This document shows positions 48,252 to 58,432 of a DNA stretch of 64,000 nt, piece by piece; positions within the stretch are counted from its first letter, which is position 1; each line of letters begins with the position of its first letter. Below the pieces are notes generated by a model, which made no database searches, was not told where the DNA came from, and saw nothing but the letters and a program-made list of their open reading frames with translations. The stretch comes from Chlorokybus atmophyticus (lineage: Eukaryota > Streptophyta > Chlorokybophyceae > Chlorokybales > Chlorokybaceae), in contig RHPI01002503.1 of NCBI GenBank assembly GCA_009103225.1, positions 947,124 through 1,011,123 of the forward strand, in the 5' to 3' direction. The position numbers were made by a program, and so were the translations under genes.

Positions 48252-49097
48252 TCAAAGCCGGGCATGTTCAGGCAACTGCGCGGCCTGCTTGGGTTGCAAC
48301 ATTGGAAGCGAGCCCACGAGACGGTACAGCAGCCTGCACATGGCTTTGCCTGCGTTTCCTATCGCCTGGACAGTGAGAAGCGGCCTGCTGCCGCCATTGA
48401 CATAAGCAATGTACAGAAACGCATCATGCAGCTCGCCATGGACAGTGTAGAAACCACGAAGGCGTCTCAATTTGGTGAAGCCCAGCTTGTGGTATAGCGC
48501 CTGCGCTGCCAGGTTGTAGCAAATGACGTGCAGGTACACTGCTCGGCAATTACTCAGTGCCTGTGCATGCTCGGTGACTTTCTGCACCAACATGGATGCC
48601 AGCCCGCGGTGTCGGAAAGAGTGCAACACTCCCAGTGTCAGAATGTATACGAGCCTTCGGTCTTCACGCAAAACAGACGCGAGCTCAAACCCTAGCACGT
48701 CCGCATCGCTTGCATCAGAAGCCTTGACCACACGGGCCGTCACAAAGCTGACCAGAACACCATCCTCAACTTTGATGCCGGCCAATGCATCTGCATCGCG
48801 CGTGTCTGCATGCGTTGCCACACCTGCCCAAGAGATGATGCCACGCGTGTTCACAGCTGAGACGTAGAAGGACTCTTCGTAGTCGATGGGGAACATCGCG
48901 CGGTGGCATTGCTTGAGAGCGTGAAAGTCGGATGGTTTAAGCGGCCGAAACTTGATTGAGGTTTCACAGACTGACGGGTTACACACTGCGTTGGCATTAT
49001 CAAGCCCGCGTGGCGACACAGGAGGTAACAGCATCCCGTCGTCCTTGGTTGGTGTCTTTGCGATGACAACTGCATCCATTATAGCCTGATTGTCCAT
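48252..49097 (-). CDS. NAA60: N-alpha-acetyltransferase 60 (NatF), GNAT family
   Basis: A single open frame of 281 residues with no intron, unlike its neighbours. The GNAT domain begins IKFRPLKPSDFHALKQCHRAMFPIDYEESF and includes YILTLGVLHSFRHRGLASML, the acetyl-CoA-binding R-x-x-G-x-A loop. It continues AVYLHVICYNLAAQALYHKLGF and FYTVHGELHDAFLYIAYVNGG, matching NAA60 closely. NatF acetylates N-termini of membrane proteins facing the cytosol, on the Golgi in animals and the plasma membrane in plants. The amphipathic C-terminal tail (VQAIGNAGKAMCRLLYRLVG) fits a membrane anchor. The first in-frame ATG (49097) gives a 45-residue N-terminal extension; a later Met is possible. Confidence 0.93.
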   Translation of the reverse strand: MDNQAIMDAVVIAKTPTKDDGMLLPPVSPRGLDNANAVCNPSVCETSIKFRPLKPSDFHALKQCHRAMFPIDYEESFYVSAVNTRGIISWAGVATHADTRDADALAGIKVEDGVLVSFVTARVVKASDASDADVLGFELASVLREDRRLVYILTLGVLHSFRHRGLASMLVQKVTEHAQALSNCRAVYLHVICYNLAAQALYHKLGFTKLRRLRGFYTVHGELHDAFLYIAYVNGGSRPLLTVQAIGNAGKAMCRLLYRLVGSLPMLQPKQAAQLPEHARL

Positions 49098-49150
49098 TCA
49101 TTGCATGCACGTGGCAGCTGGACACCAACGCTTGGCTTGCTGCCACACTG

Positions 49151-50304
49151 CTACACTTTGAGCCCCGTTGCCTGCTGCTCTGTAGCAACCACGTCCAATG
49201 CTCTTGCAAGCTTCGCACTATCCTTTTCTATGGCTTTCAGCCAGTTTTCGAAATCGCCAAAGTCCTGAATAAGTTTCACATATATTCCTCAACAACTTGC
49301 CAGCGTCAAAATATATATATATATAGCAGTAGCACAGCAGCCTTGCACTGCTTTAGCACAACCGGCACCATATTCTGCTTGTGTGAATGGGTGCACGCAC
49401 TGTTGTTTTTAACAACTTGCGTACCAACCTTCAGAGCAGCGTCCAGTGAGGTCAGCAGAGTCTGACCGCTTGCCGTGTGCTTAACAAAGGCGTTGGCAGC
49501 ACCGTGGAGAGAGCGCGTCTCAGCCTGCACAAGTGGTGTCCGTTGTTGCATCATATGGCGCATGGGAAAGCAAGCGTCGTCAAGTGTCCAACAGAAACAT
49601 ACCTCTAGACGACGCTGAAGCAGGAAGCAGTTTGCCACACCAGAGTTCACAGCGTCGACACAACTTTCGCAGAAGGCACCTGCCATAGCCCCGGCGACAC
49701 GCCTTGCCTGGTCTGCAAAGTGTGGTTCAGTTGCCAACGACGAAGGAAACCGTAGATCAATCGAACACTCAGCTGTCCTCCGCGACATCACATCCTCAGA
49801 AACAACACTTGAAGTGACATAGCTTGCGCTCTGAAGCAAGCGACCTCAGCTGGGCTGGGATTGCTTCAGAAACCTCTAGTACTCCTGGCAAATCTAAACC
49901 AAGCAAACTCAGTTGTTTGCCTCCACCGCAACAACAACCTAACCCTCAATAACAGATCAATGGATGGAGATTGCGTTTTGAAGCAATTGCCCAGCTGTGA
50001 TCGCCTCTCTATAACTCCATGCTGCAACACATGGCCAGTTGCTCTGCAGCAAGGTAAGCGATCCGGCTGGGATCGCTTGCCTTGCTGCAGAGCAAGGACT
50101 CCATCACTCTGTGGCAAATCCACGGCGACACTGCCTGCTGGCATTCCAGCACATGTCGTCGCTTCAAGAGCCAACAATGACTTGACGATGACTGCGCTGC
50201 TTATTGTTGAGCAGTGCGGCACACACGCGTGTAGCGCACTGACCATTGTTGTCCTTGAGGGCCAGCTGCCGGTGCGCATGCTCTCGCAGAAGCGCCGCAA
50301 ACAT
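49151..50304 (-). CDS. BLOC1S1: BLOC-1 subunit 1 (BLOS1/GCN5L1)
   Basis: Four exons (50304-50244, 49712-49603, 49524-49429, 49264-49151) splice in phase to 126 residues, almost the same as the animal protein (about 125). Landmarks are MFAALLREHAHRQLALKDNN (compare LLKEHQ), VDAVNSGVANCFLLQRRLE, AETRSLHGAANAFVKHT, and DFGDFENWLKAIEKDSAKLA. BLOS1 is a small coiled-coil subunit of BLOC-1/BORC, acting in endosome–lysosome or vacuole trafficking; in plants it interacts with sorting nexin. The first intron (531 bp) holds a strong hairpin. The gene is head-to-head with PRP39. Confidence 0.9.
50041..50093. repeat. Near-perfect hairpin inside BLOC1S1 intron 1
   Basis: Arms beginning GCTCTGCAGCAAGG and ending CCTTGCTGCAGAGC pair over about 24 bp with one mismatch and a loop of about 5 nt (GGCTG region). 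Confidence 0.85.
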
Positions 50305-50597
50305 CACACATGAAGCGCTCCCTAGCAACCAGCAACTCAGACAAGCAGGCCCGGCAGGCCGTGAGGCTCACAGGCGGCCCCCCGCAGCTAAGCTTGCAAC
50401 GCAGCTGCCACATTCAAACTTGCAACCGATCAAACACAGTCAGCTGCAGCGACGTGGTGCACGCTGCAAACCTCATAAGTTGGGCGCAGCCGGGCATCAC
50501 TAGCTCCTGCGAAAGTGAGCAGATTTGCATGCTAAGCAGGCATTAGGGTTTCAGCTGTGGCGGTGGCGGCGGTGAGGGTGTCGTTGTTGTAGGGCAG
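50305..50597. promoter_or_regulatory. Bidirectional promoter of BLOC1S1 and PRP39 with telo-box
   Basis: Only 293 bp separate the two divergent start codons. TTAGGGTTT lies at 50543-50551, 47 bp before the PRP39 ATG, then GGCGGTGGCGGC-type sequence. The short spacing implies shared control. Confidence 0.6.
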
Positions 50598-53500
50598 ATG
50601 GCGGGAGCCATGGCAGAGGCTGTTGCAATGGAGGCGTCAGTTTCTGAAGTACCTGTCGCAGATGCTGGCGACGCTGCGGCCGCAGCCGCCACCACTGCGG
50701 CACCAATTGACGTCTCATACGCCGCGCAGGGTGCGGAAGCTCAAAGCTATGCTGGTAAGAGTTGAATGTGTGTAACAGTCACTGCTGTGTCAGTTGAACG
50801 ACAACTGGGGCTCGTGCGAGTACTGAAGCAGTTGCATTGTCAGCAAACCTTGCAAGTCACGCTGGCAAATCAACAACCAACACTGCCTGCATGTCCATGC
50901 ACGCATTGCAGTTCTTCAACTTCACACAGCGTTATCAAGAACAACATTCCGTGTTGCAAGACTGTGTCGTTGTGATTCACTTACATGGTTCTTTGATCTG
51001 CACAGCACAAGCCACTACTGCAGCTGCCACTGAGCCGGAGCCAACTCAGTTATCTGAATATGATCAGTACTGGAACGTTGTGAAAGCAAATCCCGCAGAC
51101 TTCAACACTTGGACACAGCTCATTGCTGTTGCTGAGCGGACGGTATGCCGGCTGTTCTCTAGCTAGTTATTCTTGCATTGTCTCGTCGTGCAGTCGCTTG
51201 ATAGTTGTATCTACAGGGCGAGCTGGAAAAGATACGCGCAGTATTTGACGCATTCTTTGTGGACTACCCTCTCTGCTATGGCTACTGGAAGAAGTATGCG
51301 GATCATGAGTTGCACTTGGGTGCTCCAGACACTTCCGTGGGCTTGGCAAGGGCAGTTTACGAGCGTGCAGTGGTTGCGGTCGCGCACAGTGTGGATATCT
51401 GGACGCATTATTGCACCTTCCTGCTGGAAAAATCCGAAAACCAGGATGAGATCCGCAGGTACGGAAGCCAGCTCATCTGGTAGCCAGTGGTGTTTGAGTC
51501 TAGGTGCATGCTTCCCCAACTGATCCGACTCACTTTGTTTTGAGCCTCTGAGATCGTGAACGCAAGGGGGCATTACCTGCTACATACGGAGGCCTGTTCA
51601 TCTTGCACCCAATCACAGTTTTGCATGCTCATGCGTCAAAGCATTGTTGGTGCTGCAAGCATTGTTGGGCGTGTCCTGCCGTTGTCGGTAGATAACAACC
51701 ATGAGGCTCGCATGCAAGCGGTCATGATGTTGGAGTGACGATGCCATTGGGCACATATGTGCAGACACATCTTCCCCTTGAGCACGTCCTGTCTCGAGAA
51801 CCTTAGGGTTAACTGATGGAAGGTACCGTTTCTCGGTGAAGCCTTCGGTGTAAACCCTTTTGGCGAGCAGGCGTTGCATTCTCATGGCATGGCCATGAGG
51901 CAGGTTACCTGAATCATGGTGCTAATGTCTGTCTTTGCGTCCACGCAGTGCATTTGAGAAGGCGGCTGAAGTCATTGGCACGGACTATGTGTCACATATG
52001 TTTTGGGATAAGTACCTGGAGTACGTATTTTCGACGCAAGACTACCGGAGAGCAGCGGCAGTGTACACGCAGATCCTGCATATCCCTCTGCAGCAGCTGG
52101 ATAGATACTGGACCAGGTAATACTGTGACCTTGCTATCTGCTTGCAGTGCAGGCTACGTGTGGCCAGAAGCTAACAATCTGTACCTGATTGGCAGCCTCA
52201 AGCAGTTCGCAACTTCCCGACCCTTGGAAGAGTTGCAAACGGCTGAGGAAGTTGCAGAGGCTGCAACAGCTGCTGCAGAAGTTGCTCCTTTTGAAGCGAC
52301 AGCAGAGCTTACAGCTGACAACTCTGAAGTTGCTGATGGTGAAGCAGCAGCTGATGGTGCGATTGCATCCAGTGCAAAGCCTTCTGAGCTGACAGACAAG
52401 GACAAATGGCTTGCTGTACGGGAAGCTATCTACCTGGCAACAAAGCAGGAGGATGCCAATATTCGAGATTTTGAGCTTGCTATTAAGCGTCCGTACTTCC
52501 ATGTCAAGCCTCTGGATGACATGCAGTTACTGAACTGGCATAGGTATATAGATTCAAAGGAGCAGAGCGCGAACAATACCAAGGTAGAACTTGCTGTCAA
52601 GCTTTCTTGCAAACACTTGTTCTGCGAGGTGTAAATTCCCAAACATGACCGCTGTGCACAGGTGACAAAGCTCTATGAGCGCTGCCTTGTGGCATGTGCA
52701 AACTACCCAGAGTTTTGGATCCGGTATGTGAGCTGGCTGGACAAGAATGTGACTGCTGATGGCGCCAGGGAGGCCCTGAGTCGCGCAACTGATACCTTTG
52801 TCAAGGTGCGTCACTGTCCTGTGTTGATGACAAGACCATGTGTAAGCTGCATGCATCATTGGGTTTTGTGCACAGAGGAAAACGGAGGCTCACTTGTTCG
52901 CTGCGCGCTTTGAGGAGCAACATGGGAACATTGATGTGGCTCGGCAACACTACGCACATCTTCTCTCAATGGTCGCACCTGGGCTTCTCAAAGCTATCGT
53001 TGCAAGCGCCAATATGGAGCGGCGGCAGGTATGCTTTGCAACTGCAGCTTCTTCACTCGCTTTGGCGCCTCTTACTGATTTACTTGCGTAGGGTGACATG
53101 CCTGCTGCTCGCCGTGTCTATGAGGCTGCCTTAGATGGCGAACAGTCCAAAGAGGACTCCAAGCTGTTGCCATTGTTGTGTGTTCAGTACATGCGCTTCC
53201 TGGATCAGGTATGAGCGGCATAGGGTGTTCACCTTGCACATGCACCTTGACAATGTCTGTAATATGTATATGCAGGCTATCTCCGATGTCGACCGCGCGC
53301 GAGAGATCTACACACTTGCACTGGAAAAAGCATCCAGTAGCAGGCTTGTGTGGGAGGTATGTATGTGTATAGCAGCTGCTTGGGAAGGCTGCTATTGTTC
53401 AACAGCCGTAACAAGTGGTTCCTGCAGGCGGCAGTAGCTCTTGAGATCAGACACAAGGATAGTGCACGCGCGGTCGCACTGTATGAACGGGCTCTGTCTG

Positions 53501-54308
53501 ATGACGCAGGCAACAAACTGAGTATGTCGGATCGTGAAGATCTATCTGTGCAGTGTCTTGAGGTATGCTGTCTGGTAACAGTACGGAACTTGTCATGCTT
53601 CTGTCGTTATTCGTAGCTGCTGTGTTTATCTTCATGATGGGCTTGGTTGCAGTTCCTTGACCTCCAAGGTGACCAAGCAGCGCTGGCAGCTGCAGAGGAA
53701 CGCCACAACAAGTTATTCCCTCCCCAGTCTGCCCGTCCACCAGAGTCGCGCAAACGTCCTGGTGATGCTAGCGGTGAGCCAAACAAAAAGGCACAGCGGA
53801 CCAACGCACCAGCAGGCTATGCACCTGCCGCGAATGGCCATGCTGCGTCATCAGGGTACCAGTACGGTGCCCAGGCTGGCTACCAGCAGCCTTATGGACA
53901 GTACGCTGCCCCATATGCGGCTCCACAGCAGGTATATCCTCAATGTCTTGTGTCGCTCTGAGCGTCTTGCGATGCACATTCCAATTGCAAGCACTAACCT
54001 GCATTTCCCACTGCCAGCCTGCCTATGCTGGATACGGGTATGCGGCGGGTTATGGTGCAGCGCCTGCACAGCAGGCATATGCAGCTCCACAGGCATATGC
54101 ATACGGCCAGTCACAGCCTTACGCACAAACAGTATGTCGCCGAATGATTTGTCCTGTTTTCGCTGGACATCCCAGTTGTACTGCATCAAGAGACCCGCGA
54201 GCAGTGGTTTAACACATTACTGTTTTTCGATTGCAGGCTGCGTACACTGGCTCCTACTCTGCACCACAGTCGCAGGCGTATTATCAAGGCTACTACCAGC
54301 AGCAATAG
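50598..54308 (+). CDS. PRPF39: Pre-mRNA-processing factor 39 (PRP39), U1 snRNP-associated HAT-repeat protein
   Basis: Thirteen exons (50598-50754, 51006-51142, 51217-51458, 51949-52116, 52196-52583, 52662-52805, 52876-53028, 53092-53208, 53276-53356, 53428-53562, 53653-53931, 54018-54131, 54237-54308) splice in phase to 728 residues. HAT repeats are clear from about residue 65: [85 protein letters not shown]; and [12 protein letters not shown]. An Ala/Glu-rich insert lies near residues 250-300. The last 130 residues are Gly/Tyr/Gln/Ala-rich (low complexity), an addition in green lineage PRP39 proteins. PRP39 homodimers or PRP39–PRP42 pairs help U1 snRNP recognise 5' splice sites. An alternative start at the second Met (50610) is possible. 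Confidence 0.95.
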
Positions 54309-56689
54309 CCCCTGGTGCAGGCAGCTAGAGCAGGCCTTCAGCACGGTTGAATGCCTTCTGGATCCTGACGCTTGAGGGTTGCGAGGGTATATTTACCTGT
54401 CGCAACTGTCATGCTGATAACGCAGTCAGGCTTATTGAATCTGCTCGTACTTCACCAACCTGTGCTCGCTGGTTACTATGCGCTGACGCTCATATGCACC
54501 CAACAAAACAGTTCTGGTAGCCCTAACTGTTGTACATCGCGCGCGTCCCATGTCGCACACTTTGTCCAACTGGGAGTACCATGTAATGCTCAGGGTGTAC
54601 GACTGTAGCCGCAATATCATGTGCTGGTGCAGACACGAAGGGTGCTCGAATCAGGATGTCATCTTGTTAAACAAGATGTTCCACATTGTCTTGTTGAAGT
54701 GACCGCAGTGGCACGTGAGCCAAGGTGAACATCGCAGGAAGGTGTGTTGCACAGAGTTAGTAAGCAAGGCAAGAACTCCGGGCTGCGGTGTGACACCGCA
54801 TTTGGCTTCCAAAGTCCAATTGACCAACTGATTTCGTTTGCATACAGGAGATTGCACAAAGAAGGCACTAATCACAACTCATGGTCGTGTTCGCAAATGA
54901 CTGTTTGCGTTTTTTTATATTCATAATAGTAAAGTAAGAGTTTGATGAGCTTGCTTTCACCTTGGCTTGGTTTATCATCCGATAAAAGAAAACACACGGA
55001 GAGCTTAGTGGTGAGGGGGATTCTTGAGGCCTTGGATTTAAATATTGATTGTGCTCTAAATGCAATAAATATGCGGTCACATGTATAAAGATCTAAGACA
55101 CTAGTCGACAGTGTAGTCAGCTTGAAGTTGTCACACCTTGTTGTAAGCACAGAATGCTTGATAATTAACGCTGCCATAACAGTGTGTACCGTCATTGATA
55201 GGTCTTACTATTACAAGCAATGCATTGGGAAAATGGCAATAACTACATAATATAACTTAAAATAATAGCGAAATGAACTGTTATAATACGCTACTTGCAT
55301 ATCCACATTGTTGTGTCGTGGAATTGCTCACTTAAGCACCGTGCATTTCACCGTTTATATATACCTCATGGTAAGACTTAAATACCCAACGGCAATAATT
55401 ATCGCAACAACTTGTAAAGATATAATATTAAGCACTTACTCTAAAATTTCATGATTGAGCAATCTCTTATATGTGTATATATAAATGATGAAAGGAACTT
55501 ACTTGCAATGATGATGAGTGAGCATTGACTCGTGTATATATATATATGAGTGCTTGTGGCATGTCCATGCAACAATGCATATGTGAAACTAAAGCGATAC
55601 ACTTATATCTACATAAAATATATGGACATACTTTATCAAGACACATTTGCACTAAACAGATATGCGTGAGGGGCTTATGACCATCTTTAAAGACGTGTGT
55701 GCAAGCATAAGCTAAAAATTCTATATGTTAATGTCCGTCCTGATACATAATTACACAACGACGAGTAAAGCAACATTTATATCATGTTACTATAAATTGT
55801 TTTATCTAATTAGTGTGCAATCATGCATGTTGATCATGTGTTACATATATGATGTATTATATTGCTGAAACGTTTGCGCGCCATTTTGCATTAACTTAAA
55901 GCAATCAAATGCTTTCGTCATCACGCATGTATTGAAATTCTTGCATTATTATATATAATTCTGCAAAGATGATGTTACTATGTACGATAGCCAAAATTCG
56001 CCTTCAACACATATGACTGTCGAGTTCGCTATGCTTGCCTAAATAAGTGTGATTATCTTATGACACTTGTGCCAATGGCTTCACGAAGACCCCGAGTGTT
56101 TTGTCCTATTAAACGTCTCGCACGGTAAGCTCGTCTTGTATTATTGGCTTGCATAATGTATGTCACATGTTCGCTTGCTGTAGCACAAAGGTATACAGCC
56201 TGTATACTCGTAAGCTACAACTATCATACATCACATTTGTTTGTAGCTCATCATCTGTGAGTCGCAACTATGAGAAATAAGCTGTCAAGAACATCTCGTA
56301 CTGATGACACAATATGTCATGACCCATCATCATAACGGTTTTCGGTAATTCGCCATGAGTACAGTATGACCTCGTTCCAAACGACATATGTACTCCTTAC
56401 ATTTTGTCTCGTGTAAAAAGGGTCTTTTTGCTCGATGTAAATGTTAATGTTTAACATCGAGGTTGCGTCACAAACATCACACACGTTACATCGTGTGATG
56501 TTGTGACATGTTATACATGTTACACATTTATTTATGTTTAGTATAACTTGATGCTTACATATCATGTCGATTAATGAGGGTGCATTCCTTAATGCACCCT
56601 CCGTGTAAGAAAGTTGATGGTATCAAGGTCTCCTACTGCAAGGCGTCTTGCTCTTAGAATGAAAAAATTTTGAGTGGTAAAGATCCGTT
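54309..56689. other. Intergenic, strongly AT-rich from about 54.9 to 56.6 kb
   Basis: After the PRP39 3' flank the composition drops sharply to AT-rich sequence with TATATA runs (55535-55548). I see no coding exons, RNA genes or homology to elements in this window. Confidence 0.6.
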
Positions 56690-57235
56690 GCCCAAAATGT
56701 CGCTTACCAGGCGAGATCTCTCTTACTCGGAGGCCTCTAATGGAGAGGTTATACTGTACCAGTCGGAGTCGGAACCCTTCCGTCTACGGAGACGCCCGCG
56801 GAGACCCGCGGAGACACCGGACGGCCGGCGCGCGACCGGAACCCCGCCGCGCGGCCGGCGCCCCGCCGGCCCCGCGCGTCTCCGGTTAACCGAGGCGTCG
56901 GCGGTCGACGCGCACGCGCCGACGCTGACGCCATTAACGTCGGCGGCCACGCCCGTTGCAATGTGGTCTGGGCGGGCGGGAAGGCGGCAAGCTCCTTGCC
57001 GCCTCCGCCCGGCAAGCAGCGGAGAGAGGGCGGCGGAGGGCAGGGTGGTGTGGGCGAAGCGGAGAGGGCAGGGTGGCGTGGGCGAACCGGAAGGTGGCGA
57101 GCTTTTCGCCGCCTGCTCCCTGCAGGCAGCGGAGAGACGGCTGCGCTGGGCAGGGTGGTGTGGGCCGGCGAGAGGGCGATGGGTGACTGGCGGTGAGTGG
57201 GGCGCGAGCGAAGCAGCTGCTTTGTCGTTTGTAGG
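56690..57235. other. CpG-rich island with GGGCAGGGTGG-type repeats
   Basis: Very GC- and CpG-rich sequence (56770-56930) begins abruptly after the AT-rich block. It is followed by repeated GCGGAGAG and GGGCAGGGTGG(T/C)GTGGGCGAA units (about 56.97–57.18 kb). Open frames through it reflect composition, not a recognised protein. It could be an unassigned promoter or the edge of a repeat. Confidence 0.45.
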
Positions 57236-57349
57236 TTAGGTTTTCATAAGTGTTCAATCGTTGGCTTGTTAGCAGTCGCTGCAGTTGCAGGGGGTGTTCT
57301 GTGCCTAGGGTTGTTTTATTTAATGAATGGCTTACAAGACTGCAAGAGT

Positions 57350-58090
57350 GTGTATTCTGACATTTGCAGGGTTGTTGTGTGTGTATACACGCACGCATAC
57401 ACGCACATTACATGTAGCAACTGTAAGAGTGTGACTGGCGAACAATTGCAGTGTTTGTTTTAAGTGTATGCGTGCACACGCATGCAAGCGTACACACACA
57501 CTATATGCACGCAGCAGCTGTACCAGTGTATGCGTGTGTACTTGACTGCGCACGCACACTGCATGCAGCAACTGTAAGAGTGTGTGACTGGGGAACAATT
57601 GCAGTGTTTGTTATAAGTGTAGGCGTGCACAAGCATGCATGCGTACACTCACACACACAATGCACGCAGCAGCCATTACATGTAGCAACTGTAAGAGTGT
57701 GACTGGCGAACAATTGCAGTGTTTGTTTTAAGTGTATGCGTGCACACGCATGCAAGCGTACACACTCACTATATGCACGCAGCAGCTGTACCAGTGTATG
57801 CGTGTGTACTTGACTGCGCACGCACACTGCATGCAGCAACTGTAAGAGTGTGTGACTGGGGAACAATTGCAGTGTTTGTTATAGGTGTAGGCGTGCACAA
57901 GCATGCATGCGTACACTCACACACACAATGCACGCAGCAGCTGAACGGGTGTACTCGTGTGTACTTGACTTGTACTTGACTGGCAATAGTTGCAGGGTTT
58001 GTTGTATGTGTAGGCGTGCACATGCACGCGCACACATACGCACAGTGCACGCAGCAGCTGTACAAGTCTAAGTGTGTACATGACGGGCGA
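57350..58090. repeat. 268-bp-period tandem array with shorter sub-repeats
   Basis: ACATGTAGCAACTGTAAGAG recurs at about 57410 and 57678, a 268-bp period, with nearly identical intervening sequence. Within each unit a related half (about 130 bp) repeats with diverged bases (GCACGCAGCAGCTGTACCAG and CTGCATGCAGCAACTGTAAG). TGCATGCA and GTGTGT motifs dominate. It lies downstream of the Crypton gene's stop. Confidence 0.85.
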
Positions 58091-58432
58091 CAGTTGTAGT
58101 GCTCAGTTGTATTGGTTAGCTAAGTTGTTTGAAAAAGAATTGGCCCTGGGTGGTCAGCCTTGCAGTCATAGTGTAGGTGGTAGCTGAGTAACTAGATTAG
58201 TAAAGCCCCGTGGTAAGTAGTACTTGCTGCTGTTGGCATGCTGTGCGCTCATTACTTGAATGTAACATGCATGGACATACGCACCTCATTTCATGTACAT
58301 TGTGGCACATGTATCTACACAGCCAGCCAGCACCAATTCCCGCCCACTTCACTTACAGGTACACTACCTAGACTTCAAGCATGGCTATCAATGTGCTTAT
58401 GTATACACACATGTACATGCTCAACTCTTAAC

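Noticed and set aside
56670-57239. 189-codon Arg/Ala-rich frame in the CpG island
   Set aside because: Open frames occur on several frames and both strands as expected from composition; no recognisable domain.
57332-58065. Repeated His/Thr/Cys-rich open frames in the tandem array
   Set aside because: They arise from the repeat itself and recur with each unit; no domain or splice evidence.
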